This document shows positions 17,051 to 25,789 of a stretch of 64,000 bases of DNA, one piece after another. Below the pieces are notes generated by a model that was given only the letters and a program-made list of their open reading frames with translations, was not told the origin of the DNA and searched no databases. Origin of the DNA: Anaerolineae bacterium (lineage in GTDB: Bacteria > Chloroflexota > Anaerolineae > Promineifilales > Promineifilaceae). The stretch spans positions 1-64,000 of the forward strand of contig JADLAX010000076.1 in the NCBI GenBank assembly GCA_020848035.1, read 5' to 3'. A program made the translations under genes and the position numbers. The first letter of the stretch is position 1. Every line of letters begins with the position of its first letter.

Positions 17051-18418
17051 ATGAAACGGGGATGGGTTGGCGCAGCACTTTTTTTGATGTTTAGTTTGGT
17101 GGCGTGTGTGGAGGGGCAAGAGGTGGCGGTGGAAAGTACGGCCGTACCCACCCAATCCCCAACCATTGAACCAACTGTGACGGAAACGGCCGTGAATTTC
17201 AGACTGAAAGTGCCAGATGCACAAATGTTGATCCAGTTGCGTATGGATCCTGAACAAATCCCCTATTCTGTGGACAACAAGCTAAATTTAGAACCACTTC
17301 AACTCTTTTATCCAGATTATGACGATCCTGAGCAGGCAGGCAGATGGTATAGGTTTTTGGAAGGTTATTTTCCTCTAATAGAAAATGACCTGCAATTTTA
17401 CTATCCCAAAGAAATACCCGGAGCTTCAGCATATTTATTTCCTCATCACGAATTGTCTGTTTGGCCTGCAAATTACCTATTTGGACGTAGCGTTATTGAT
17501 TTTTTAAACACCTATGGACACTCGCTAAATGTCGATCGGGAAGAAGTACGAAAACTCACTTTTGATCTTTACTGGTATAAAGGCAAGGTACTTCTTCGTT
17601 TAATTCCAGTGCAATTAGACAGTGACATTGAGAAAGAGCTGTTATTGTTGATAGAGCAGACGGACACAACCGTTCATGAGCGGTTGTCGGCGAGCACTAT
17701 TGTCCCTGTGAACATTACCGCTCAAAACAGACTGGAAATAATTCCAAGTGATTTTGATAAAGAATATACTTTAGGGTGCCGTCAAGTGGATATTACCCAT
17801 GATTTTAATCAGGATCAGCAAAATGAGTTGTTATTTTATTGTGAAAGGATGGCTGCATATTCTGCAATACGCTATCAAATGGTTTTTAGTTGGAATGAAG
17901 CAGGTGTGTATCGTGTAGGAAAAACAAGGTTTGTCTGGGACAACGAGGAACGAGTCGAGGTTGAAATATTTGATTCAAATTCCGATGGCTTTGAGGAAAT
18001 CGTATGGCGCGAACCTTGTGAACCAGAGCCTGGTAAGGAATGTGAAATTGTTGTAACATTTTCTTGGGAAGATTTAATAGCGAACTCACAGGAATCTGCA
18101 AGCATTGAGTTTGACTTTGAAGATGAGTGTAACTCAGTTGAAGATGTTCTTTGTCTTAATCACTTGCAAACGGCCGTTCTCTCCCAATCCGATCCCACCG
18201 TCCCCGAAAAAATTACCCAATTACTCAATTACCTGCCCACCGACGACCCGGACGCACGGCCGTATATCGAACACCTCACCTACCTGCTGGGCTATTTTTA
18301 TGAACTGAGTGGGGCGGAAGAAACGGCCGTTACCACCTACCTCGATCTTATCCAGCAATACCCCACCTCCCCCTGGAGCTGGCTGGCCTGGGCGCGGTTG
18401 GAACCTGTGGAGAACTAA
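17051..18418 (+). CDS. Lipoprotein with FG-GAP-like repeats and conserved C-terminal TPR-like tail (paralogue 1)
   Basis: The product of 455 residues begins with a lipoprotein signal (LFLMFSLVAC) and a Thr/Pro/Val linker. The middle contains acidic D-x-N-x-D loops (EIFDSNSDGFEEIVW) typical of FG-GAP/VCBS integrin-like repeats that bind calcium. The last ~83 residues form a TPR-like tail that is nearly the same, in DNA as well as protein, as that of the next gene. The start at 17051 gives the clean signal peptide. The following gene starts directly after its stop codon. Function unknown; it is likely a surface protein. Confidence 0.65.
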   Translation: MKRGWVGAALFLMFSLVACVEGQEVAVESTAVPTQSPTIEPTVTETAVNFRLKVPDAQMLIQLRMDPEQIPYSVDNKLNLEPLQLFYPDYDDPEQAGRWYRFLEGYFPLIENDLQFYYPKEIPGASAYLFPHHELSVWPANYLFGRSVIDFLNTYGHSLNVDREEVRKLTFDLYWYKGKVLLRLIPVQLDSDIEKELLLLIEQTDTTVHERLSASTIVPVNITAQNRLEIIPSDFDKEYTLGCRQVDITHDFNQDQQNELLFYCERMAAYSAIRYQMVFSWNEAGVYRVGKTRFVWDNEERVEVEIFDSNSDGFEEIVWREPCEPEPGKECEIVVTFSWEDLIANSQESASIEFDFEDECNSVEDVLCLNHLQTAVLSQSDPTVPEKITQLLNYLPTDDPDARPYIEHLTYLLGYFYELSGAEETAVTTYLDLIQQYPTSPWSWLAWARLEPVEN

Positions 18419-20764
18419 ATGAAACGCTTTGCTTTTCTGCTGCTGATTGGTCTGCTGGTTTTGCTGGCGGCGTGTGGGGAGGGGCAAGAGGTGGCGGTGG
18501 AACATACGGCCGTTCCCACCCCACTCCCAACCCTTGAACCGACGGTGACGGAAACGGCCGTACCTGCACCTGCGACTGTTGTGGCAGAAACGGCCGTTGC
18601 TACACCGACAACAATCCCCACGAAAACACCGATTCCATCAAGCCCACTGGCTGATGTGACTGATTTGCAGGAATTGGCGGGCGTGCCATTAGATACCTCT
18701 CGCGCTTACAGCTTGAAAATCCCTGATTACGATTTGTTGCGTGATTGGTTGAAATCTGCTCGTGAAACCCCATTACAAGGCCTTGCCTACTTTTACATTT
18801 TTGATCTGCTGGCCTTTGATTTTGCCCATAGTTTTCCCCACGGTGTAGGCCAGCTGGAACCCATTTTTGAGGAGGCCCAAGGGGGAAATTATCTTAATGA
18901 ACGGATAACTTGGCCCGTTTTGCAAACGGCCGTTGTGGCTTACCTAAATCAAAATCAAATTTTGCTGGAAGATGGTAAACCCCTCCGCATTCTTGCTGTG
19001 TCAGTTAACCCAACGGCCGTCGATTTGAACAATGATGGCGTAGTGGAGTGGCTTATTACGGTGGAGTCAAGAGCGCTAAATGTTTTAGGTGCAATACCGC
19101 TTTCTGTTGATCAATCTGGTGTCTATACCATTCTGCCAAATATGATTTTACCAATTAACACATCGCTTACAGACGTTATTGATGGAATTGCTCAAATGGT
19201 CTTTGATCTTGATGTCACGGGTGATGGATTGAATGATGTTTTGCGGGTTGAGCGAGGTTATCTTGGTGGGCCATTTGGCTACATCATGGTCTACAGTTGG
19301 AATGGCGATGGGCTTTATTGGCTAGATACGATTGACATGTCGGTTCCTTCTTTTAAGCCCAGTGCTTTGTATGAGATTGGCGATTTTACTAATGATGGTG
19401 TAACAGATATTAAAGTCACAACCTCACATGAAGTGAATTTTAATTGCACCTGGGATGAAGTGGATGTTTACAGTTGGAACGGCCGTACCCCACAGCATCA
19501 GCTCATGGAAGACAATCAGATGCCCGATACACCAGAGTGTGCCATGTTCCATGCCATTACGCCCAGGAGCTATTATTCAGGAGCAGTGCTGGCCGAAAAA
19601 AGTCGCGTTGAATTGCTTGAGTCGGCACTTGCTCAGTTAACGCTAGACACAGCCCCATCGGCCGATTACCTGGCTTTGGGTTACTTGCATTTAGCAATGG
19701 CCTATCTGGAACAAAACGAGGCCAGCAAGGCTCAGAAAGCATTTAACCACCTTTACAACTTGCCAGATACCGCCTCTTTTGCTCAGCTTGTGAAAGAACT
19801 TTATGCTGAAAATGACGGTAATTTATTGTCTGTTTGCCAGCGCCTGTACCCCGTACCCGAACAAGTTGAAGCAACCGGCATCAGCGATTACATCTATGAC
19901 GGGTCAATCACGGGCTTTCATGGCATTGGCAGTGAAGAGATTAATGCGGAGGCCATCTGCCCTTATCCCCATGTGGTTGTGCAACGATTACAAGCGCTGC
20001 GCATGCCAATAACCCAGTCCCCAGAAACCACGCTTGCGCAGTTTGGTTACGGTTTTACCAATTATGTCTCGGCCAATCTTGATTCCGACGCGGAAGTGGA
20101 ATGGTTTGGTTTGGTAAAAGGGGATTACCTGTTTCTCACGTTGTTAGACCAGGCGGGTGGAGAACTAAAACCCATTGTGCTCACAACGACGTGCCTTGAA
20201 TGTGGTGATGGGTTTGAATATCAGATCCATGAAGAGGGCGAAAGCGCCTATGTTATCGGCCGATTAAACGAGCGTATGAGATGTTCGAGTGGCGGTCCCT
20301 TTTTTGTGCTACCGCAACCGTTTCTGGTGCAACACAGTCAGGAACAGTTTGATTTCGCTACAATTTTTACCTTTTGTGATTCTGTAGATGAACGGCCGTT
20401 GTCTGAAATAACATCTGCCGATTTTGCCCCTGACCCACCCAGACCACCAACCTGGCGTTTCTTGCTGCGCGAAGCAACAGGGCAAGACGAGTGGGAGTGG
20501 TTGCGAGATACCCAAACGGCCGTTCTCTCCCAATCCGATCCCACCGTCCCCGAAAAAATTACCCAATTACTCAATTACCTGCCCACCGACGACCCGGACG
20601 CACGGCCGTACATCGAACACCTCACTTACCTGCTGGGCTACTTTTATGAGCTGAGTGGGGATGAAGAAAACACGGTTACCACCTACCTCGATCTCATTCA
20701 ACGCTACCCCACCTCCCCCTGGAGCTGGCTGGCCTGGGCGCGGCTGGAACCCGTGGAGAATTAA
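18419..20764 (+). CDS. Lipoprotein with FG-GAP-like repeats and conserved C-terminal TPR-like tail (paralogue 2)
   Basis: This is a 781-residue lipoprotein (LLIGLLVLLAAC), starting at the base after the stop of paralogue 1. It shares with that gene the first ~50 codons after the lipobox (EGQEVAVE.TAVPT) and the last ~83 codons, while the middle is different and longer. Repeats such as AVDLNNDGVVEWLITVE, DVTGDGLNDVLRVE and GDFTNDGVTDIKVT are FG-GAP-like calcium loops. Two helical TPR-like stretches follow (about 19620-19800 and the tail). Role unknown. Confidence 0.65.
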   Translation: MKRFAFLLLIGLLVLLAACGEGQEVAVEHTAVPTPLPTLEPTVTETAVPAPATVVAETAVATPTTIPTKTPIPSSPLADVTDLQELAGVPLDTSRAYSLKIPDYDLLRDWLKSARETPLQGLAYFYIFDLLAFDFAHSFPHGVGQLEPIFEEAQGGNYLNERITWPVLQTAVVAYLNQNQILLEDGKPLRILAVSVNPTAVDLNNDGVVEWLITVESRALNVLGAIPLSVDQSGVYTILPNMILPINTSLTDVIDGIAQMVFDLDVTGDGLNDVLRVERGYLGGPFGYIMVYSWNGDGLYWLDTIDMSVPSFKPSALYEIGDFTNDGVTDIKVTTSHEVNFNCTWDEVDVYSWNGRTPQHQLMEDNQMPDTPECAMFHAITPRSYYSGAVLAEKSRVELLESALAQLTLDTAPSADYLALGYLHLAMAYLEQNEASKAQKAFNHLYNLPDTASFAQLVKELYAENDGNLLSVCQRLYPVPEQVEATGISDYIYDGSITGFHGIGSEEINAEAICPYPHVVVQRLQALRMPITQSPETTLAQFGYGFTNYVSANLDSDAEVEWFGLVKGDYLFLTLLDQAGGELKPIVLTTTCLECGDGFEYQIHEEGESAYVIGRLNERMRCSSGGPFFVLPQPFLVQHSQEQFDFATIFTFCDSVDERPLSEITSADFAPDPPRPPTWRFLLREATGQDEWEWLRDTQTAVLSQSDPTVPEKITQLLNYLPTDDPDARPYIEHLTYLLGYFYELSGDEENTVTTYLDLIQRYPTSPWSWLAWARLEPVEN

Positions 20765-20766
20765 AT

Positions 20767-20819
20767 GGAGATTGGAGATTAGAGATTGAGCAATCTCCAA
20801 TCTCTAATCTCCAATCTCC
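20767..20819. repeat. Intergenic hairpin of the gagattg family
   Basis: A 22-base arm (20767-20788) made of heptamers GGAGATT/AGAGATT is repeated exactly as reverse complement at 20798-20819. It starts two bases after the stop codon of the upstream gene and ends inside the 3' end of the convergent GT2 gene. Confidence 0.8.
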
Positions 20820-21766
20820 TCCCTTTTCTGCCCTAGCTCCAGCTTCTTCAGCCGATAGAGCGTTTCCTGCGTCATCTGGCGATGTTTGCTGGTGATGTCG
20901 GCCTGGACGCCAAAGAGGAAGATGAACAGCCCCACCAGCAGCAGGCCGGTGCCAATGGTCACCGATTGGATGAACTGGTTGGATGCGTTATTGACATAAG
21001 CGTAGAAAAATCGCGCCCACAGCGCCAGCCCGCTGAGGATAAAGGGCAGGGCGATGTAGGTGAAGGTGCGCAGCGGCTCGTAGAAGGCATACAGGCGCAC
21101 AATCGTACTGGCCTGGGCTTTGATGAAGTGCCCCATGCTGCGCTGCAGGCGCGACGGCCGTATCGGACCATTCGTCTCTACCGGGATGCTGTGAATGATC
21201 AGCCCCTGTTTGCCCGCCTGAATAATCGTGTCCAGCGTGTAGCTAAAAGTGGTGAGGATGTGCAGCCGCAGCGCCGTGTCGCGGCTGTAGGCGCGGAAGC
21301 CGCTGACCGCGTCTGGCACGTCGGTGTTGCTGACCGTGCGTACCGTCCAGCTGCCCAGCTTTTGCAGGAACTTCTTAAACGGCGAAAAATGTTCGATGCT
21401 GTCTACCTGGCGGTTGGCAATGACGATATCGGCCGTGCCCGCCAGCACCGGGGCCACCAGCTCGGGAATGTAGCGGCCTGGATATTGGTTATCGGCATCG
21501 GTGTTGACGATGATGTCCGCGCCGAGGCGCAGCGACGCATCCAGCCCGGTCTGGAAGGCGCGGGCCAACCCCATGTTTTGCCGGTGCTGCACCACGTGGT
21601 TAATGCCCAGACTGCGGGCCACGTCGGCCGTGCCGTCCGTGCTGCCATCGTCGATGATCAGCGTCTCGATGCAGTCGATTCCCGGCACGTGGCGCGGCAA
21701 ATCGGCCACCGTTTGTGGCAGGGAATGGGCTTCGTTGTAACAGGGGATTTGGATGATGAGCTTCAC
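20804..21766 (-). CDS. Family 2 glycosyltransferase with two C-terminal membrane helices
   Basis: The 320-residue protein begins MKLIIQIPCYNEAHSLPQTV and shows the GT-A signs of GT2: IIDDGSTDGTADVA, the NTDADNQYPG metal motif, and GFRAYSRD. Two helices near residues 225-290 anchor it in the membrane, as in DPM1/polyprenyl-phosphate glycosyltransferases. The GTG at 21766 is chosen because the upstream extension is translated intergenic repeat. No clear Shine-Dalgarno precedes it. The C-terminal five residues are encoded by the hairpin repeat, so the repeat has invaded or defined the gene end. Confidence 0.8.
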   Translation of the reverse strand: MKLIIQIPCYNEAHSLPQTVADLPRHVPGIDCIETLIIDDGSTDGTADVARSLGINHVVQHRQNMGLARAFQTGLDASLRLGADIIVNTDADNQYPGRYIPELVAPVLAGTADIVIANRQVDSIEHFSPFKKFLQKLGSWTVRTVSNTDVPDAVSGFRAYSRDTALRLHILTTFSYTLDTIIQAGKQGLIIHSIPVETNGPIRPSRLQRSMGHFIKAQASTIVRLYAFYEPLRTFTYIALPFILSGLALWARFFYAYVNNASNQFIQSVTIGTGLLLVGLFIFLFGVQADITSKHRQMTQETLYRLKKLELGQKREEIGD

Positions 21767-21804
21767 GGGGAGGATTTTAGCGTAGAAATTGGAGATTGGT
21801 AATT

Positions 21805-21855
21805 GGAGATTAGAGATTGGAGATTGGCTAAAATAATCTCCAATCTCTAATCTCC
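21805..21855. repeat. Intergenic hairpin of the gagattg family
   Basis: The 21-base arm at 21805-21825 (GGAGATTAGAGATT..) is inverted exactly at 21835-21855. The right arm contains the TAG stop codon (21847-21849) and last codons of the alkyltransferase-like gene. Confidence 0.8.
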
Positions 21856-22227
21856 TCTCAAAACATCGTCCAACTCCACCAGGTGCAGCCCTTCCCACAG
21901 GTGCACGGCGAGGTCGATACGGCCGTTCCCCTCCACCGCCACCCCTTCAGCGCGTAACATCTCGGCCTGCTTGTTGGCCGTCTGCTCGCGGTGGCGAATG
22001 GAGATGCGCCCCTGGCTGTTGACCACCCGCTGCCACGGCACGTTGGCCGAGGTGTAACCGCTCTGGTTCGGTTCGCGTAGGGCGCTGAGGGCGTAACCCA
22101 CCGCGCGGGCGGCCCGCGGATAGCCCAACAGCTCGGCGATACGGCCGTAACTGCTCACCTTGCCCGGCGGAATACAGCGCACCACCTTATAAACCTGCTC
22201 GAAAAAACCGGGAGATTTTGTGTCCAT
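21847..22227 (-). CDS. Alkyltransferase-like protein (ATL, MGMT-related)
   Basis: The 126-residue protein has the DNA-binding fold of O6-methylguanine-DNA methyltransferase: IPPGKVSSYGRIAELLG, the Arg-finger region RAARAVGYAL and the active-site segment VPWQRVVNSQGRIS. The catalytic Cys of PCHRV is Trp65 here (PWQRV), which is the mark of ATL proteins (like E. coli YbaZ, PWHRV): they bind O6-alkylguanine and flag it for nucleotide excision repair rather than removing the alkyl group. The extra C-terminal ~45 residues are also seen in bacterial ATLs. Confidence 0.85.
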   Translation of the reverse strand: MDTKSPGFFEQVYKVVRCIPPGKVSSYGRIAELLGYPRAARAVGYALSALREPNQSGYTSANVPWQRVVNSQGRISIRHREQTANKQAEMLRAEGVAVEGNGRIDLAVHLWEGLHLVELDDVLRGD

Positions 22228-22434
22228 AACGGGATGATAACGGCCGTTGCCTAAACTGGCTACTGGGAAGAAACGGCCGTCTACTTTAGCAAATATTCAC
22301 GACTCATTTATGTGGCCCGGCGGGTGCCAGTGCTATAACACTTGGGTAGCAAAGCCCAGATTTTTGATGCCAGAAGGGCGGGAAAGCGGTAAACTATGAG
22401 CTGTCCACCCCTGTTCTTATTAGAGGTGTAACCC

Positions 22435-22821
22435 ATGAATTGGTCAGTTTTAGTTGTTGATGACGAACCTTTAACCCAAGATCTGCTGCGCCTGATGCTG
22501 GAGCCAGCTGGTTTCCGCGTGACGGGGGCCGAGCATGGCCTGGAGGCGCTGCAAAAAATCCAGCAGAGCAAGCCCGACATTATGATCCTGGACGTGATGA
22601 TGCCCCACATGGACGGCATCACCGTCTGCCGCAAAATTCGCAGCAACCCCGAAACGGCCGATCTGCCCATCGTCATGCTCAGCGGCAAAACCCACCTCAA
22701 CGCCGTCGAAGAGGGCATTGAGGCCGGGGCCAACCGCTACCTGGCCAAACCCATGTCACGCAACGATTTAATCCAAAACTTGCGCGAGGTGCTGGCTGAA
22801 ACCACCGGCGTTCGCGGCTGA
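22435..22821 (+). CDS. Stand-alone response regulator receiver protein
   Basis: The 128-residue protein is a single receiver domain. Acidic pocket residues Asp9 and Asp10, phospho-acceptor Asp53 (MILDVMMPHMDG), Ser83 in the Thr/Ser position and Lys105 (YLAKPM) are all present, so it should be phosphorylated. There is no output domain and no kinase gene nearby. The gene is monocistronic, ended by a strong terminator at 22856. It could act like a CheY or Spo0F-type relay. Confidence 0.9.
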   Translation: MNWSVLVVDDEPLTQDLLRLMLEPAGFRVTGAEHGLEALQKIQQSKPDIMILDVMMPHMDGITVCRKIRSNPETADLPIVMLSGKTHLNAVEEGIEAGANRYLAKPMSRNDLIQNLREVLAETTGVRG

Positions 22822-22855
22822 TCTGCCCAAAAAACCCCGCTCTAAGCGCAACATG

Positions 22856-22880
22856 AGCCACCCCAACGGGTGGCTTTTTT
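22856..22880 (+). terminator. Rho-independent terminator after the receiver gene
   Basis: AGCCACCC-CAAC-GGGTGGCT (22856-22875) is a perfect 8-bp stem followed by TTTTT. Confidence 0.85.
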
Positions 22881-23013
22881 GTTGCTACCTCTGGTAAAAC
22901 AACCAATTTTGCCAATTTTGAAATTGCCCCGTTACTTTTTTACGGCCGTCTTCACTTTAGGGGCACAACAATCTGATAAACAAAATGATGAGTGAAAACA
23001 AGGAGTCAAAAAA

Positions 23014-23820
23014 ATGAATCAACTAATTCGTGCAAAATATGGTGTGTCTGTCCTGGTATTGATGGTTCTCATGCTGCTGGCAGCCTGTACACCAACGGGT
23101 GACCTGCCCGGTGACGACAGCGGTAATGCCAACGACCCAGGCCAGGTTAATGACAATGGCGACGACAACGGCGGCAACAGCAATGACGACGATGCCAACG
23201 CCAACGACGATAATGCCAATGCCAACGGTGACAACGGTAACAGCAACGACGACAACGGCAACAGCAACGACGACGATGACGACATAAACGGCAACGACGA
23301 CAGCGGCAACAGCAACGACGACGATGACACCAACCGCAATCGCAACGACGACAACGGCAACAGCAACGACGACGATGACGACATGAACGGCAACGACGAC
23401 AACGGCAACAGCAATGACGACGATGACGACATGAACGGCAACGACGACAACGGCAACAGCAACGACGACGATGACGACAATGGCAACGCCAACGACGACA
23501 ACAGCAACAGCAACGACGACGATGACGACAATGGCAACGCCAACGACGACAACGGCAACAGCAATGACGACGATGATGATGACGACAACGGCAATGCCAC
23601 CAACGACAACAACAACAGCAACAGCTCTACGAATGACAACAGCAACAGCAACAGCGGTGGCAACGACAACAGCAACAGCAACGATGATGACGATGATGAC
23701 AACAGCAACAGCGGCGGTGGCAGCAACGACAATGGCAACAGCAACGACGACGACGATGACGACAACTCTGGTGGGGGTGGCAATGACAACGACGATGATG
23801 GCGGTGATGATGACGACTAA
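23014..23820 (+). CDS. Asp/Asn/Gly low-complexity lipoprotein
   Basis: After a lipoprotein signal (VLMVLMLLAAC) almost the whole mature chain, about 235 residues, consists of Asp, Asn, Gly and Ser in units such as NDDNGNSNDDDDD. At DNA level it is a tandem array of imperfect ~42-base units (clear at about 23341-23520) built from GAC, AAC and GGC codons. The chain is highly acidic and probably unfolded; binding of calcium or other cations at the cell surface is an inference. AAGGAGTC precedes the ATG. A hairpin terminator follows, and the next gene is a sigma factor whose partner protein ends in the same kind of tail. Confidence 0.75.
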   Translation: MNQLIRAKYGVSVLVLMVLMLLAACTPTGDLPGDDSGNANDPGQVNDNGDDNGGNSNDDDANANDDNANANGDNGNSNDDNGNSNDDDDDINGNDDSGNSNDDDDTNRNRNDDNGNSNDDDDDMNGNDDNGNSNDDDDDMNGNDDNGNSNDDDDDNGNANDDNSNSNDDDDDNGNANDDNGNSNDDDDDDDNGNATNDNNNSNSSTNDNSNSNSGGNDNSNSNDDDDDDNSNSGGGSNDNGNSNDDDDDDNSGGGGNDNDDDGGDDDD

Positions 23821-23845
23821 ATCGTCGCGGCTAAGGTGATTCAGG

Positions 23846-23875
23846 TTAGGAGGAGATGAGCCCATCTCCTCCTAA
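23846..23875 (+). terminator. Terminator-like stem-loop
   Basis: TTAGGAGGAGATG (23846-23858) and CATCTCCTCCTAA (23863-23875) form a perfect 13-bp stem with a four-base loop, followed by a weak T-containing stretch. Confidence 0.65.
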
Positions 23876-23951
23876 TCGTTCGTTAACACGCGAAATCTGT
23901 CACAAGCAGCGCCTTTTGACTATAATCGGCGGCTGAATTTGTGGCAGAAAT

Positions 23952-24539
23952 TTGGTTTTTGAGCCATCCAACGCTTATTTGGAGTTCCCAAACATCGTGC
24001 AAGACGAATTGTTGTTGCTGCATCGGGCAAAATCATTAGATCAAGAGGCGCTGGCGCAGATACATGAACGCTACTACGACTCGCTGTTTCGCTACATGGC
24101 CTACCGGGAAAATGACTGGCAAACGGCCGAAGATCTCACCAGCGAAGTGTTTATCCGCTTTTTACATGCCATCCAGCAAAAAAATGCCCCGCAAAACACA
24201 ATTCGTGGCTGGTTGTTTGGCACGGCTTCGCTCATCCTGAAAGAGCATTACCGGAAGAAGAAGCGGGCCCAACTCGTTGAGCTGGATGACACAGTTCCGG
24301 AAGAGTGGCTAGAACCCATCGCTAAGATTGAGGCGCAAGAGAGTAAAAATGCCCTGCGCCAGGCGCTGGCAGATTTAACTGACGAGCAGCAGCAGGTGTT
24401 GGCGCTGCGCTTTGGTTATGAGATGCCAATTCGCGATGTGGCCGAAACGATGAACAAAAGCGAAGGATCGGTGAAGATGCTGCAGGTTCGGGCCATTGCG
24501 GCGCTGACGCGGCTGATGGGTTCGGAGAGTAACGCATGA
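23952..24539 (+). CDS. ECF-type RNA polymerase sigma factor
   Basis: The product has sigma-70 region 2 (IHERYYDSLFRYMAYRENDWQ..AEDLTSEVFIRF) and region 4 with a helix-turn-helix (LRFGYEMPIRDVAETMNKS). It should direct transcription of its own operon and unknown targets, held in check by the product of the next gene, with which it overlaps by ATGA (24536-24539). The frame opens with TTG at 23952; the GTG at 23997, with GGAG upstream, is an alternative start, because region 2 begins after it. Confidence 0.85.
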   Translation: MVFEPSNAYLEFPNIVQDELLLLHRAKSLDQEALAQIHERYYDSLFRYMAYRENDWQTAEDLTSEVFIRFLHAIQQKNAPQNTIRGWLFGTASLILKEHYRKKKRAQLVELDDTVPEEWLEPIAKIEAQESKNALRQALADLTDEQQQVLALRFGYEMPIRDVAETMNKSEGSVKMLQVRAIAALTRLMGSESNA

Positions 24540-25672
24540 ACAATGTACCAGAAGCGGTGCTCCAGGAATGTTTGGATTACATGGAGCAGGGCGAATCGGT
24601 TGACGCCATCATCGCCCGCTTCCCCGAGGTAGGGGCACAGTTACGGCCGTTCCTGGAAACGGCCGTTCAGCTCGCCGCCCTCGCCCCCCAACCATCCCTG
24701 GCCGCTAAACAACAATCCCAAAAAATGTTCCTGGCCCACGCCGCCAGCTTAAAGGTGCCACCGATACGGCCGTCTACCTGGTACCGCGTGCGCCAGATTT
24801 TGCTGCCCCTGGCCTCCCTGGCGCTGCTGCTGATTTTGTTCTCAACAGCGGCCGTTTCGGTCTCCGCCTCGGCCATTCCAGGTGATGCTCTCTACCCGGT
24901 GAAGCGGCTGGTGGAAAATGTGCGCCTCAACCGCACCGATGATCCAACGGCGGCAGCTGACCTGCTGGCCGAATTTGACCAGGAGCGGATTCGTGAGGTG
25001 CAGACCCTGCTGCGTACCGGCCGTTCGGCCGAGGTGACGTTTGACGGGTTGGTTGAAATGATACAGCCAGAGGAATGGACCGTGGCCAAAATCGATGTGG
25101 CCCTGGTTGATGAAACGCAGCTGGTGGGGCGGCCCAAGGTAGGCGATTTGGTGCGGGTAAACGGCCGTACCGACCGCGGCACCATAACCGCCATCACCAT
25201 CGAGCTGCTGAACGCCGCCAGCACCACGCCAGAACCAGAAGCGACGCCAATTCCAACGGCCGTACCCACCCGCGTGCCGACGTTAACACCAACGGCGACG
25301 CTGAAACCCACCACCTCGCCCACCCGGGAAGCCACGGTCATCCCTACCACCGAGCCTACCGCTGCGCCCACCGTTACGCCGGAGCTTCCCGCGACGATTG
25401 TGCCCACCTTGCCGCCTCCACCAACCGCCACACCGCTGCCGACGCAGCCCCCGGGTGATGACAACGGCAACGACAACGATGATGACGGCAACAGCAACGA
25501 TGATGATGACGATGGCAACAGCAATGGTGGTGGCAATGACAATGGCAACGACAACAATGATAACGACGATGACGACAGCAACGACAACAACGACAACGGT
25601 GGGGGCAATGACAATGATGACGACGATGACAACGGCAATGATGGTGGTGGGGATGACGACAACGATGACTAA
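24536..25672 (+). CDS. DUF5667 membrane protein with DUF5666-like domain and acidic tail (putative anti-sigma)
   Basis: The 378-residue protein has an N-terminal cytoplasmic part, one membrane helix (ILLPLASLALLLILFS) and then SASAIPGDALYPVKRLVENV, the signature of DUF5667. An OB-like DUF5666 segment follows (VDETQLVGRPKVGDLVRVNG), then a Thr/Pro linker and about 75 residues of Asp/Asn/Gly repeats, like the lipoprotein at 23014. Translational coupling to the sigma gene suggests that it senses an extracellular condition and holds the sigma factor; this is inference. A terminator follows. Confidence 0.75.
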   Translation: MNNVPEAVLQECLDYMEQGESVDAIIARFPEVGAQLRPFLETAVQLAALAPQPSLAAKQQSQKMFLAHAASLKVPPIRPSTWYRVRQILLPLASLALLLILFSTAAVSVSASAIPGDALYPVKRLVENVRLNRTDDPTAAADLLAEFDQERIREVQTLLRTGRSAEVTFDGLVEMIQPEEWTVAKIDVALVDETQLVGRPKVGDLVRVNGRTDRGTITAITIELLNAASTTPEPEATPIPTAVPTRVPTLTPTATLKPTTSPTREATVIPTTEPTAAPTVTPELPATIVPTLPPPPTATPLPTQPPGDDNGNDNDDDGNSNDDDDDGNSNGGGNDNGNDNNDNDDDDSNDNNDNGGGNDNDDDDDNGNDGGGDDDNDD

Positions 25673-25700
25673 TATCACCATCTGAGTAATAACCAGCCAA

Positions 25701-25730
25701 AACGCCCGGATCTCCGGGCGTTACTTTTTT
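25701..25730 (+). terminator. Rho-independent terminator after the sigma operon
   Basis: AACGCCCGGA-TC-TCCGGGCGTT (25701-25722) forms a perfect stem followed by ACTTTTTT. Confidence 0.85.
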
Positions 25731-25789
25731 TACCCAAGCGGCACTTTAGAAGTGAAATTTAGCAAAAAAGCGCCAAAAGCGAGGGTAAG

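Noticed and set aside
20767-21855. Possible CRISPR-like repeats (gagattg arrays)
   Set aside because: Units are 7 bp and inverted around a loop, with no spacers of constant length.
21847-22227. Active O6-methylguanine-DNA methyltransferase
   Set aside because: The catalytic Cys is replaced by Trp (PWQRV), the mark of alkyltransferase-like proteins.
23160-23800. Possible CRISPR array or minisatellite
   Set aside because: Units are in phase with codons, vary in length and have no unique spacers; it is a coding low-complexity repeat.
23019-23865. Antisense open frames of Leu/Pro/Ser or Val/Ile/Ala repeats against the Asp/Asn-rich gene
   Set aside because: Low-complexity GAC/AAC codons avoid stops on every frame; only the plus frame has a lipoprotein signal and ribosome binding site.
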